Assembly: GCA_030704615.1 (NCBI GenBank)
Contig: CM060733.1
Location: 50,840,001-50,904,000 of the forward strand
Direction of reading: 5' to 3'
Source of the DNA: Takakia lepidozioides
Taxonomy: Eukaryota; Streptophyta; Takakiopsida; Takakiales; Takakiaceae
Length of the DNA stretch: 64,000 nucleotides
Below the pieces are notes generated by a model that was not told the DNA's origin, did not search any database, and worked only from the letters and a program-made list of their open reading frames with translations. Positions 23,512 through 32,973 of the stretch are shown piece by piece; the first letter of the stretch is position 1; each line of letters begins with the position of its first letter. A program made the translations under genes and the position numbers.

Positions 23512-24347
23512 GTGAGTGTGCCACGAAATATCCACAATCCTGTTTCTAGAACCTGTGCTGGTCTATATGAGAGACAAACTTGTGGATGTACTCCTTGTAT
23601 GGCTGGGGAAAATGAGGACGTAATTGAAGGGCAGGTCTCTTATCTTAGCCTGTGCACACAAGGGGACAAGATTTATGTTTCCCAAGGAACTCAGACTGAT
23701 TTGAGTGGAGAACAGTTGGACGAGTTGATTGCATATTGGGAGTCAGGCATTAGCAGTAGACAACAGACTGCTGTAGTTGGCATTGAGGGCCTCAATATCG
23801 CCTTGGACAGTCAGAACTCTGTTGGAGCCAGCAGTTCTGCAGCTGTAGGTGAAATACCAAAGTGGGTGAAAGCTAGGCTTGGAACACAGCCAAAGACAGC
23901 CCCGGGACCAAGGTGTTCAGCCACAAGGCCGTGGTGTACTGGAGCAGAGGAGCAGGAGCTACACAAGTTTGTGCAATCAGACATGGTTGCAGCCGGATAC
24001 GCTCTGCACAGGGCAACCACGAGCGGGGGTTCATCAGCAATGACATGTTTGTTGTGCGTGAAGGAGATGCACTCATTCGCAATGAGGACACCCGCAACCG
24101 TCTCAAAGCTTTCGAGTTGAGAGACTATCAGACCCTACCTTTGTTTTCTTTAGTATTCAGTGAGCGGGAGATATGGGAGTATTGCTTTGTCTCTACCTGG
24201 CAGAAAGAGGAGGAGGGTTGGTTAGAGCGAGCTACTGTAGCTTGGGACAAGGGTAGTGGCAGGTTTCTGGACATAGATATACCTCCTACATCTTACCATC
24301 ATGCAGAGCGAGGCACTTTGAGAGAAGTCTGGCAGTTGATAGCATAG
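23512..24347 (+). pseudogene. Unassigned retrotransposon ORF upstream of gag
   Basis: Frame 23512 to about 24005 then, after a frameshift, to 24347. The first part has a Cys cluster (RQTCGCTPCMAGENEDVIEG) and the second is charged (GDALIRNEDTRNRLKAFELR, YCFVSTWQKEEEGWLERATV). Joined, it would be about 278 codons. I recognise no domain. The position suggests either an N-terminal extension of gag or a separate accessory ORF. No copy elsewhere in the window allows comparison. Confidence 0.45.
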
Positions 24348-24859
24348 ATCAGGATTAGATCTTGCTTGGTTGGGCTTCTATTCTTTGACTGGCCTCCACC
24401 AAGAGAGGCTTTGGCAACTACAAGTACTTGGTAATGAAAATAGTACAGAGATGGAGGGGGTTTTGGGCTGGGCTATTCTGCAGGATCAGCATTGCAGCTG
24501 GATTTTGGTGTGGGGGTGTTGATGTTTTGATTTCTTGTGTTTGGATCCCCCCCAACACCTGCATGCTTGACTGTGCGCCATGTTGGTTTTGTGTGGGCGC
24601 TTGCTTTCATAGGGATTAGGCCGGATTTGATCACCGGTCAATCCTAGAGTATGCTGTCGGTGGTGAGGCTGGAGTGATGACCAGCAAGACCACCAGTGTT
24701 TCTTCTATGGTGAGGCTGGGTTGATGACCAGCCAACCATAGGAGTTCTTGCGGTGGATGCAGGTGCAGGTGCCCTGAGCCATTGGGATATGACCCTTAAA
24801 CTGCAACAGGGGCCCACCCGTGTCACTATTAGATTAGTACTAGAGCCTTATAGTGTCAC

Positions 24860-26515
24860 GTGGAGGAGGTGCACATTGTGAGTGTCATTACGGAGTTACC
24901 CAAGGGTTTTGAGGGGAGTACGGCTACAGGCAGTAACAGTGAGAGTGGGTTCACAAGACGAGGTATTCGGTTCAGACCACCTTCACCGCCACCCTCAATT
25001 ACTGTAGAGTCAGACACAGACTCGGAGGCTTCATCAACAGGTGTGCACTTTCATTCGCCATTGTTGTGGGACGACATGGAGGAGATGTATGGAGCTACCA
25101 AGGGGCATCGTAGGTACTCTGGAGCTGTGGGCACAATCGAGTTGGATGACTTTATCCAGGAGTTCGACAGCTGGTATGATTTGCAGCAGATGCGCAATCC
25201 ACAGCTATTCACCCCATTCATGGCGTGGAAGGGACTGTTCCAGCATTTGGAAGGCCCGCCTATGGACGATTACCACGAGTTCAGGCGAGGACATGAAGCA
25301 GAGATTTAGGAGTGGAGGATGTATTGGTCACCTGACTACGTCTCCATTACTCGAGGCACGACGCGACCAGTAGCTGCATCAGTACCAATAGCTCTCACTG
25401 CCAGCACCAGTAGTGGAGCAAGTAGTGCTGGTACTTCTGTAGGTGGTACCAGTTCAAAAGGTGCTACTACTCCTCCTGCCACGACTACAACGCATGTGCC
25501 TAGATTCAACCCGGTGGTGGAGTTCTTCCAGGAGTTGCGGAGGAACTACCAAGGTATACGGACAGAGAAGCTGCGAAGTTTGCAAGACTTCCAGCGCAAA
25601 CCCAGTGAGAGCCTGCGAGAGGCGTACACTCGTATGAGGCGCTTGATAAGTGTGACCCAAGGGGTTACTGAAGCTCAGGCAATCCAGTTTTGGTATGGAA
25701 TTCTGGACAAGGAGCTCAAGAGAAGGGTGCAAGATGCAACCCTGTTACAAGCAGCCCAACCCACATTAGCAGATGTGTTTATGCTGGCTGAGCGGATTGA
25801 GCTCAACATGGTGGAGGAGCGAGTTGTTACAATTGGATTTGGCAAGGACATGCCTGCACGGGGCACAGCTGTCAGCCCACAGGCACAAGGGACTGCCTAA
25901 CAGCGTGGTCAGGGGGGCAAGGTTGCCCAGCCCAAGTTCCATGGAGCTTACAGGGGACCTCAGGTGCAGAGGCCCGTGGCGTCTTTTGCAGGCCAACAAC
26001 AACCAGGGGTGATATGTTGGACATGTGGAGGACCCCATGTCAAGAGAGATTGCCCAGAGAGTGGCAGAAGGCCGGCACAAGCACAGCCTGCACAGTTGCA
26101 GTGTGGGCATTGTGGCAAGTATGGGCATGGAGATGCCTAGTGTTATGACTTGCATCATGAGTTGCGCCCAGGCCATTTCCAAGGGAACAATGGTGGCCGG
26201 GGGCGAGGTGGACCAACCCAGAGAGGACGAGGTGGTCGGGCACGAGGTGCAGGCCAAGGGCAAGCTCAACATGGCCAAGGACGCGGAGGTCAGGGTGTTG
26301 ATCAAGGCATGGCCAATCGGCTTCAGCAGCTAGAGCAGAGGCTCGCTGCCATGGCTATAGCTCAGGCGGTACCGGCTCCCAGGCGGGATGGTCCACCTCC
26401 TGCTCCTGAGGGAGGAGATATGGGAGGCATGGGATATTATGTGCGGAGCAGCACTACCACTAGAGCAGGTGGAGTCTGCTGCAGCCGTGACTCGAGGAGC
26501 AGCACGAGTTCCTGA
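24860..26515 (+). pseudogene. Gypsy gag: capsid-like region and two zinc knuckles
   Basis: A single frame with stops at 25307, 25898 and 26138. The region FFQELRRNYQGIRTEKLRSL, LREAYTRMRRLISVT and IQFWYGILDKELKRRV has the shape of a Retrotrans_gag capsid. Two CCHC knuckles follow (CWTCGGPHVKRDC and CGHCGKYGHGDA-stop-C), then a Gly/Arg-rich run and a coiled segment (LQQLEQRLAAMAIAQ). Gag packages the element RNA. It is broken in this copy, and the reading frame slips near 26440 and returns near 26660. Confidence 0.8.
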
Positions 26516-26665
26516 GCCACGAGGTGCAGAGGTGGAATTGGATCCACAGCGTGGGGAGGCAAGCCGTCAGGCGAGGCTTCCTCAGTCATTCACATTGGCG
26601 GAGACTGTGTCGACGCCATCCATGGCACCTAGTTCTCGCCCGACTGTTACCGAGGCGGAGTTACT

Positions 26666-28465
26666 ATGCCATTGGGGAGAGCTACACGTGCAGCACTGAC
26701 ACCTGCTACCAAGGCTAGTGCAGCCGGTGTGTTGTTGGGGGCAGCCACCTCTGTGTGTCAAGCCCCACTGTTCTCGGCAACCATGATTGCGACGCCGGGG
26801 GTAAGACCAACTGCAGTGTTCACACTAGCAGCAACACTCTGTGAGAGTGGGGAGGTCACTTCATCTTCTGCGGAGTTACTGGAAGGTGTAGTGGCAGAGG
26901 GATCCTCAGATTTGAGGGTCAAGACTGCCACGGCTGCGCCATGGCAAGTTGCAGCTGCCAGGTTGATGGAGCTGCCAGCTAGGCCAGCCTTTGAGCGCGC
27001 CATGGTGACACCTGGAGTTGTCTTGTTAGACAACCAGGGAGGCATTTTCACTGTGAGTGGACCGGCAGACAAGAAGTACCGGCCACTGCGGGTCTTGTTG
27101 GACTCGGGAGCTCAGCCACTGATGTTGGGCAGAGCTGCTATTGCAGGTTTGGGCCTCATGGAGGCGGATATGGAGCCTTGTCCTTTCCAGATACAGACAT
27201 CTCTGGGAGGATCAGAGCAGGCTCGGGGCATGACACGGCAGCAGTTGGCCATTAGACTGCAGCCGGATCATCCTATCGATGGCTCAGTAATGCGAGCCAA
27301 GGCCATTGTGACAGACGCGGTCTCTTACGATGTCCTTGTGGGTGGGGCAGTGTTATACCCCATGGGCTTCACCCTGGACTTTTGGGAGGAGTCAGCATCC
27401 TACTGGCCTGGATGGCAGTCAGGCGATGATTGCCGTGCACAGCTCCCTGTGACATTCATTGGGGGTATAGCGGCTGCCCAGCGGGGCAAGATGCCAACAC
27501 TAGCCACCTTTACAGCTGCAGTTAGTTGGCCTGGAGAATTGCTGGAAGGCAATGCCCATGCAGAAGATGTGCCACCTCCAGCAGAGCAGGATGACATGCA
27601 TGGTATGGCGGAGTTGCCTGCCATGGTTGCTCACACTCCATTGTGGGGTACGAGCAAGGATTTGCAGAAGGTTGCTGATCGACGGGTGCAACAAGCCTGG
27701 GTAGAGGCTTTTGTACCGTCAGGAGAGGAGGAGAGTGCAGGTATTGCACCAAGACCACCTCAGTTGTCACCATTGGATACCACACCTATTGTGTGGCAGT
27801 ATCCGGATGAAGGCATTTGCCTTCTGGACTTGTTTGGCGGGATCAGCACCGGATTGGCTGCTGTGCTACAGGCAGGTGTGCGGGTAAGGCGTTACCTGTA
27901 TGTGGAGAGGGATGAGACTGCACGACGCGTCTCACTTCGCCATGTTACTCAGTTGGTACAGCAGTACTCTGCTTTGTTGCCAGTGTCTGCAGTTCGTGGA
28001 TACCCACAAACCTTGCCAGCAGACATTTCGTTGCTGGGGGCGCCGGATTTGGAGCGGGTTGGCTCCATTGATCTGGTAGTGGCAGGTTGGCCCTGCCAAG
28101 GGCATTCATCAGCCGGGCATGGCAATGGATTGCGAGACTCGAGGACGGGTCTGTTTTGGGAGTTGGTGCGGATTTTGCGCCACTTGCAGCTTCATCAAGC
28201 TGTATTGCCAGCATACATCTTGGAGAATGTGCCACTGATGGGTGATTCTCGGGCCAAGGTGATGGCCAGAGTGCATCAAGTCCGGTCGTGGCTTGGGTCA
28301 GCAGTGTTGCTGGATGCAGCTGCAGTGGGGTCATGGGCTCATCGTCCACGGCTTTGGTGGACTAACTTGATGCCACCCGCACTACTCAAGCGTGCATTTG
28401 ATGGGGTGCAGCGGCCAGCACACCTCACCGTGGATGGCATTTTGGACACAGGGAGGCAGTCTTAA
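26666..28465 (+). CDS. Pol part 1: protease and cytosine-5 DNA methyltransferase
   Basis: An open 599-codon frame, a piece of the polyprotein with no genuine start of its own. The retropepsin lies around residues 120-240, with RVLLDSGAQPLMLG (catalytic DSG near residue 147). From residue 383 a C5-methyltransferase domain begins: motif I ICLLDLFGGISTGLAAVL binds S-adenosylmethionine, YVERDE is motif II, VVAGWPCQGHSSAG is motif IV with the catalytic Cys near residue 477, YILENVPLMGD is motif VI with the catalytic Glu near 520, and AHRPRLWWTNL is motif VIII. The order is not circularly permuted, so it is not DRM-like. AHRxRxxW-NL and the C-terminus recall DNMT3. All key residues are present. The domain is cut by a TAA at 28463 but homology runs on to about 28760. 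Confidence 0.85.
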   Translation: MPLGRATRAALTPATKASAAGVLLGAATSVCQAPLFSATMIATPGVRPTAVFTLAATLCESGEVTSSSAELLEGVVAEGSSDLRVKTATAAPWQVAAARLMELPARPAFERAMVTPGVVLLDNQGGIFTVSGPADKKYRPLRVLLDSGAQPLMLGRAAIAGLGLMEADMEPCPFQIQTSLGGSEQARGMTRQQLAIRLQPDHPIDGSVMRAKAIVTDAVSYDVLVGGAVLYPMGFTLDFWEESASYWPGWQSGDDCRAQLPVTFIGGIAAAQRGKMPTLATFTAAVSWPGELLEGNAHAEDVPPPAEQDDMHGMAELPAMVAHTPLWGTSKDLQKVADRRVQQAWVEAFVPSGEEESAGIAPRPPQLSPLDTTPIVWQYPDEGICLLDLFGGISTGLAAVLQAGVRVRRYLYVERDETARRVSLRHVTQLVQQYSALLPVSAVRGYPQTLPADISLLGAPDLERVGSIDLVVAGWPCQGHSSAGHGNGLRDSRTGLFWELVRILRHLQLHQAVLPAYILENVPLMGDSRAKVMARVHQVRSWLGSAVLLDAAAVGSWAHRPRLWWTNLMPPALLKRAFDGVQRPAHLTVDGILDTGRQS

Positions 28466-28765
28466 CGTGTGAGACACGATGACCGTTCGCCTTTGGCAGT
28501 GGTCAACAGGGTGGGTCAACCACGAGCAGCATTACCTACACTGCTCAGCTTCCCAGGATCCCATGCTTTTGGGATGGTGGACCTGGCATCCTGTGGGATG
28601 CTCAGTTGCAGCAGTTAGTGAGCCTAATGCCGACGAGCGAGAGCGGGGTTTTCCACTGGGACCACGGCGGTGCCTTCTCTTTATGAGGCATCACGACGTC
28701 AAGTGTTGGGGCAAGCAATGGATCTCAATTGCTTGACCTGGATTATCAGCTTGGCTATGGCTGAG
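28466..28765 (+). pseudogene. C-terminal part of the methyltransferase domain, frameshifted
   Basis: Downstream of the TAA, a shifted frame reads GPGILWDAQLQQLVSLMPTS, comparable to the LWCTEMERVFGFP region of DNMT3. The original frame then resumes with ASRRQVLGQAMDLNCLTWII, comparable to the RQKLLGRSWSVPVIRHL motif IX-X region. Two indels separate the pieces. This shows that the ancestral domain was full length and ended about 30 codons before the RT-proximal linker. Confidence 0.65.
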
Positions 28766-29053
28766 CAACGTAGAGTGCGGAGTGCACTTACCTTGACGGT
28801 CTCTCTGCCTACCGAGACGGTACAGGCAGCAAGTGGGGGCGAGCCGGTGAGGACCACGGGGTGTAGACATCCATGGCACACGTGGGAGGTGCTCGAGGTC
28901 CAGAGGGAGTTGGCAGCCAAGACAGCTGTGATGGATGAGGTTGGGGATTCTTCTCGGGTTGAGGAGGTTCTCAATGATGAGATGATGGGGCAGGATGAGG
29001 CCTTGTCATTGACTGAGCAGGAAGGGAGTACTGCTCAAGAGGTTGCAGCATAG
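28766..29053 (+). other. Linker between methyltransferase and RT
   Basis: In the polyprotein frame, an acidic segment (VQRELAAKTAVMDEVGD, QDEALSLTEQEGS) ends at TAG 29051. There is no recognised domain. It is probably a polyprotein linker with a cleavage site. Confidence 0.4.
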
Positions 29054-30622
29054 CAACCACGGGACGCGTCCTCTACCTCTAAGCCCATTGGACTTAAGGT
29101 TGCAGTTACGGAGGACAATTGGGAGCCTGACATTGGACCCATTGTCACCGGAGGAGAGAGACGACGTATACGGCGGTTCCTGAGGGCTTACAGGAATTGC
29201 TTTGTCTTCAGTTTGAAGGATTTGGGAGCACTGAAGGGTCAAGAGATCCGTATTGAGTTGGCCACTGACACGCCAATCTTTCGGAGACCCTATAGATACA
29301 GTGACATGGAGAGGTCTTTGATTCAGATGAGGACTCAAGATCTCTGGGAGGCAGGTTTGGTGGAGCTCTCTGGTGGAGAGTATGCTTCAGCCACAGTGAT
29401 GCCAGCCAAAAAGGATGTCTATGGCAATTGGACGGAGAGACGTATGTGCGGTGATTACCGGCTTGTAAATCGTCAGACCAAGTCCGATAGGTATGCCATG
29501 CCGACACCAGAGGAGATCTTTGATGCCATTGGGCATTCCAAGGTATTTAGCACGTTGGATTTACGATCCAGATATCACCAGTTGCCGATCAAGGAGGCGG
29601 ATAAGCAAAAGACGGCAATCTGGGGGATCAATGAGCACGGGAAGGATTGCCTGTACCAGTGGCGGTTCTTACCATTTGGGCTTAAAAACGCTCCCGCTGA
29701 GTTTCAAAGAGTCATGGACAGGATTCTAGCAGGGTTGAAGTTTGCTCGGTGCTACATAGATGACATCATCATCTTTAGTGCTACGGTGGAGGAGCATGAG
29801 AGACACCTTCAGGGGGTATTTGAGCGCTTGAGGGCGCACGGATTGAAGTTACATCCGGGAAAGTGCAAGTTTTTCCACAACCAGATTGAGTATCTGGGTC
29901 ACATGATATATCCTGGAGGATTGGGGGTACAGCAGACTAAGGTAGAGTCCATTGCACAGGTTCCACGCCCCACGGATGTGAGCCGAGTTCGAGCTTTCAT
30001 GGGGTTAACAAACTATTACAGACGGTTTGTTAAGGGATTTAGTGCCATTGCAAAGGCTCTAACCAAGCTGACCAAGGTGGACTAGGAGTGGCAGTGGGAA
30101 GATGAGCAAGAACAAGCTTTTCAAGAGCTCAAGGTGAGGTTGACCTCGGCGCCCATCTTGAGACGACCTATCAGGGGGCGTCCTTTTCAGCTGCATACAG
30201 ATTGGAGCATGCTGGGGCTTGGAGCGGTGCTCACACAGGTGGATGATGAGGGAAGAGAGTTCGTAGTGGCTTATGCTAGCCACTCGAACAATGCTGCAGA
30301 GTCTAAGTATAGCTCATATGAGGGAGAATGCTTAGCTGCAGTGTGGGCCGTGGCACACTTCAGGTGCTATCTATACGGCAATCTCTTCACCCTTGTCACG
30401 GATCACCAACCACTCAAGTGGTTGATGGAGTCAGACAAGCTTACGGGGAAGCTTGCACGGTGGGCACTCATCCTTCAAGAGTATGACTTTCAGGTGGTGC
30501 ATCGACCGGGTTTGGTCAATCGCAATGCAGATGGGTTGAGTCGCAATCCATGCACGAGCCAACAGGATGACACTGGAGCTCGGTGGCATGGTGAGACGGA
30601 CGAGGAGATGGTGCCCGGATGA
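29054..30622 (+). pseudogene. Gypsy reverse transcriptase and RNase H
   Basis: One frame broken only by a TAG at 30083. RT motifs: RMCGDYRLVNRQT, STLDLRSRYHQLPI, FLPFGLKNAPAEFQRVMD, the catalytic YIDDIIIF (about 29752-29775), LKLHPGKCKFF, YLGHMI and GLTNYYRRFVKGFS. RNase H of the Gypsy type follows: PFQLHTDWSMLGLGAVL, ESKYSSYEGECLAAVWAV, TDHQPLKWL and RNADGLSR. The first RNase H Asp is present. All catalytic residues survive, but the nonsense codon splits the two domains. Confidence 0.9.
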
Positions 30623-30646
30623 CATGCATCTGCATTTCTGTGTATC

Positions 30647-32188
30647 TTGGCAGCGGAAGGCCAGGTTGGACCTGCAACAGGGATGATTGTAGATCAAGTG
30701 TCTGAGGACCCTGAGGCCAGCAATGAGCAAGGTGGCGCCAAAGATATACATGAGGATTCAGTTGTGTTGGACTACCTCCGCACTGGAGACACGGCAGCCA
30801 CTGTGACTGCCAAGGAGAGGGATCGGATCCTACAACGAGCCAAGAGGTTCAAGTGGGAGGGGACACACCTGCTCCGAGAGTGGGAGGATGGTCGAGTGAG
30901 GATTGTGCCTCACCCAACACAGCGGGCACGGTTAGTGCACCATGCCCATGAGGAGTTGGGGCATTTTGGGATGCGACGCACTCATAGTCTACTGCAGGGG
31001 CAGTACTGGTGGCGTGGTATGCACACAGAGGTGCAACAATTTGTGGCTAGGTGCATGGTGTGTGACAGGGTGCGTGCTTCATTCAACGCCCCTACTCCAC
31101 AATTGCACCCTCTTCCGATCATGGGATTGGGCTACAGGTGGAGTCTTGACTTTGCAGGGCCGTTGCCACTGACCATGCGCCACAACAAGTACGTGTTGGT
31201 GATGGTGGAGCACTTCTCCAAGTGGATTGAATTGGTTCCATTGCCTGATAAGGCTAGTGAGGGAGCTGCGTATGCATTCTTGGATTGTGTGCTTAGCCGA
31301 TTCGGTGCTCCAGCTGAGGTACTCACGGACCAAGGGAGAGAGTTCTTGGGGGAGTTTCAGGCGTTGTGTGACAAGGCCTTGATAGACCACCGCACCACTT
31401 CTCGGGATCATCCTGAGGCCGATGGCTTGGCAGAGAGAGTTGTTCAGACAGTAAAGAGGGGTTTGCGCAAGTATGGCTTGCAGAAGGGACACCTAGGAGA
31501 TTGGGACCTTCAGTTACCCTGGTTAGCCATGGGCTACATGTTCAGCAAGCAAGCATCACTCGCCTCCTTCTCACCATACTTTCTTCTCTTTGGCCGAGAG
31601 CCGGATTTGCCTACATCCATTCGCAGAGAAACTGCTACAGTTCTTAACCTTGACGATCCGGACGTGTGGGCACGTGCATGTGAGCAGCGTGCAGAGTTGT
31701 TCAAGAGAGTCATGCCCATGGCTTTCGAGAACCTTGCCATTGCACAACACCGTGATACGTTGAGGTATGCTACCATACGTGGTGGGGGCTATCGTCCTGG
31801 GGTTCGGAGATTCAACCCTGGTGACTATGTCTATCTGCAGCAGACTGCTCCTACGACCCTGGATGTGACTGCAAGACGTGTTATTTTGAGGGTTCGAGAG
31901 GTCTTGCCCTCAGGCGTCTTGGTCTTGGAGGGTCGGGATGGCATAACTTGGAAGGACCATGTGCGTAATTGTGCGCCATGTCACCTTCCGAATGTCGATG
32001 GCAGGATTGACCCAAACCTGGCAGTGGTATCTGCAGGTTTGAGGTGCATGTTGTGTGGGTCTGCTAAAGGGGCAGCCACCATGCTGGTGTGTGATCGATG
32101 CTCTAGAGGTTGGCATATGGGATGCTTGACTCCACCTCTTGAGATGGTTCCGGATGGGGATTGGTTATGTCCACGATGCATTGGATAG
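30647..32188 (+). CDS. Gypsy integrase with C-terminal PHD finger (513 codons)
   Basis: The last open piece of the polyprotein, in frame with RT but separated by TGA 30620. HHAHEELGHFGMRRTHSLLQ and CMVCDRV are the HHCC zinc domain. The catalytic triad is in SLDFAGPLPLT, VLTDQGREFLGEF and SRDHPEADGLAERVV. A GPY-like SH3 region follows (FNPGDYVYLQQ, GRDGITWKDHVRNCAPCHLP). The C-terminal 50 residues form a PHD finger: CMLC, CDRC, H-x2-C and CPRC spacing as in C4HC3 readers. It takes the place where chromoviruses carry a chromodomain. PHD fingers often bind histone H3 tails, so it could steer integration. The same finger is kept in the 12-kb copy. Confidence 0.92.
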   Translation: MAAEGQVGPATGMIVDQVSEDPEASNEQGGAKDIHEDSVVLDYLRTGDTAATVTAKERDRILQRAKRFKWEGTHLLREWEDGRVRIVPHPTQRARLVHHAHEELGHFGMRRTHSLLQGQYWWRGMHTEVQQFVARCMVCDRVRASFNAPTPQLHPLPIMGLGYRWSLDFAGPLPLTMRHNKYVLVMVEHFSKWIELVPLPDKASEGAAYAFLDCVLSRFGAPAEVLTDQGREFLGEFQALCDKALIDHRTTSRDHPEADGLAERVVQTVKRGLRKYGLQKGHLGDWDLQLPWLAMGYMFSKQASLASFSPYFLLFGREPDLPTSIRRETATVLNLDDPDVWARACEQRAELFKRVMPMAFENLAIAQHRDTLRYATIRGGGYRPGVRRFNPGDYVYLQQTAPTTLDVTARRVILRVREVLPSGVLVLEGRDGITWKDHVRNCAPCHLPNVDGRIDPNLAVVSAGLRCMLCGSAKGAATMLVCDRCSRGWHMGCLTPPLEMVPDGDWLCPRCIG

Positions 32189-32435
32189 TGGGAGTGGATA
32201 CAACCATGGAAGGCTAACAAGCAACGCAAGGCCCAGCTACAGGAGACCTTGAATACACGAAGTCCTGGCTCAAGTTCACAGATTGCAAGACGGCGACTAA
32301 CGATGGGGCTACTCTTGTACCCGGCCTCTTGGTCTATAGAGTTTGAGTACGATAGGGACAGTGATAGAGGACTTAGTACGGCTATGGCTATTACGTTTTG
32401 TAGCTATCTGGAGGTAGAGGGACCTATCCACCAGC

Positions 32436-32447
32436 TAGGGGGGCGAT
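32436..32447 (+). promoter_or_regulatory. Polypurine tract of the Gypsy element
   Basis: The tract AGGGGGGCGA with flanking bases immediately precedes TGTGGTAG. The same tract is conserved on minus at 12130-12140 in the related fragment. It primes plus-strand DNA synthesis and so marks the start of the 3' LTR at 32448. Confidence 0.7.
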
Positions 32448-32969
32448 TGTGGTAGACTACTTTATTGTGCATGTATGTGTGGTGTAGTTTGGACAGCGAT
32501 GTAGTTGTGTTGCGATACGTATGCGCACGACAGCTGTCAAGTTAAATAAGCATAGTGTGAAACTAGCTAGAATAAAGCTAGTTATTTGTATTTAACACTT
32601 GGATTTAGGTCAAGTGTTAAATCAGGTGTCAAGTTTAGTTTGACACCTGACCCGTCTTATCTTCACGAGAGCGGCAGTCGCGCAGCTCATCTCTCTCGAG
32701 TTGAGCCTGCGCGACCGAGCTCCTGCATGCGTTTAGATCTGAGTGTACTCATGATGGGAGTGTAGGTTGTTGTGGGGTGGAGTCCCCATAGCTTGGGGTG
32801 CCCCTGGCTCGACTACTATTTCTAAGAGTGATGGTTTGGTTTTCATGTTTTGTGTCAACAGTGTGTTTGTTGGTTGTTTATCATTGTGGTAGACTACTTT
32901 ATTGTGCATGTATGTGTGGTGTGGTTTGGACAGCGATGTAGTTGTGTTGCAATACGTATGCGCACGACA
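32448..32969 (+). repeat. 3' LTR, modules A-B-A
   Basis: Module A (32448-32534), core B (32535-32883), and module A again (32884-32969, with two differences from the first). It begins TGTGGTAG and ends CACGACA. The polypurine tract supports a start at 32448, while the flanking GACT repeat supports an element end at 32969. The 5' copy has only core B, so the true LTR limits are unresolved. Confidence 0.75.
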
Positions 32970-32973
32970 GACT

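Larger units (their letters stand above)
21255..32969 (+). mobile_element. Ty3/Gypsy retrotransposon with DNA methyltransferase and PHD domains
   Basis: The element is bounded by LTR sequence and by the 4-bp direct repeat GACT at 21251-21254 and 32970-32973. Order on plus: LTR core, captured non-element sequence (21.6-23.3 kb), an unassigned ORF, gag with two zinc knuckles, protease, cytosine-5 methyltransferase, RT, RNase H, integrase, PHD finger, polypurine tract, LTR. Integrase after RNase H defines Ty3/Gypsy. Gag and pol lie almost wholly in one frame from 24860 to 32188, consistent with a single ancestral polyprotein of about 2,400 codons. Stops are at 25307, 25898, 26138, 28463, 29051, 30083 and 30620, with frameshifts near 26440-26660 and 28590-28650, so this copy cannot make the full protein. 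The two LTR cores differ at 2 of 349 sites, implying recent insertion. Confidence 0.9.

Noticed and set aside
26666-28465. The methyltransferase could be a host gene interrupted by a retrotransposon
   Set aside because: It is in frame with the protease upstream and in the same frame as RT downstream, has no introns, and sits between standard pol domains.
25307-30622. All seven stop codons in gag-pol could come from C-to-T or G-to-A changes, suggesting methylation-driven decay
   Set aside because: Every stop codon is reachable by such a transition from CAG, CAA, CGA or TGG, so the pattern says nothing without aligned intact copies.
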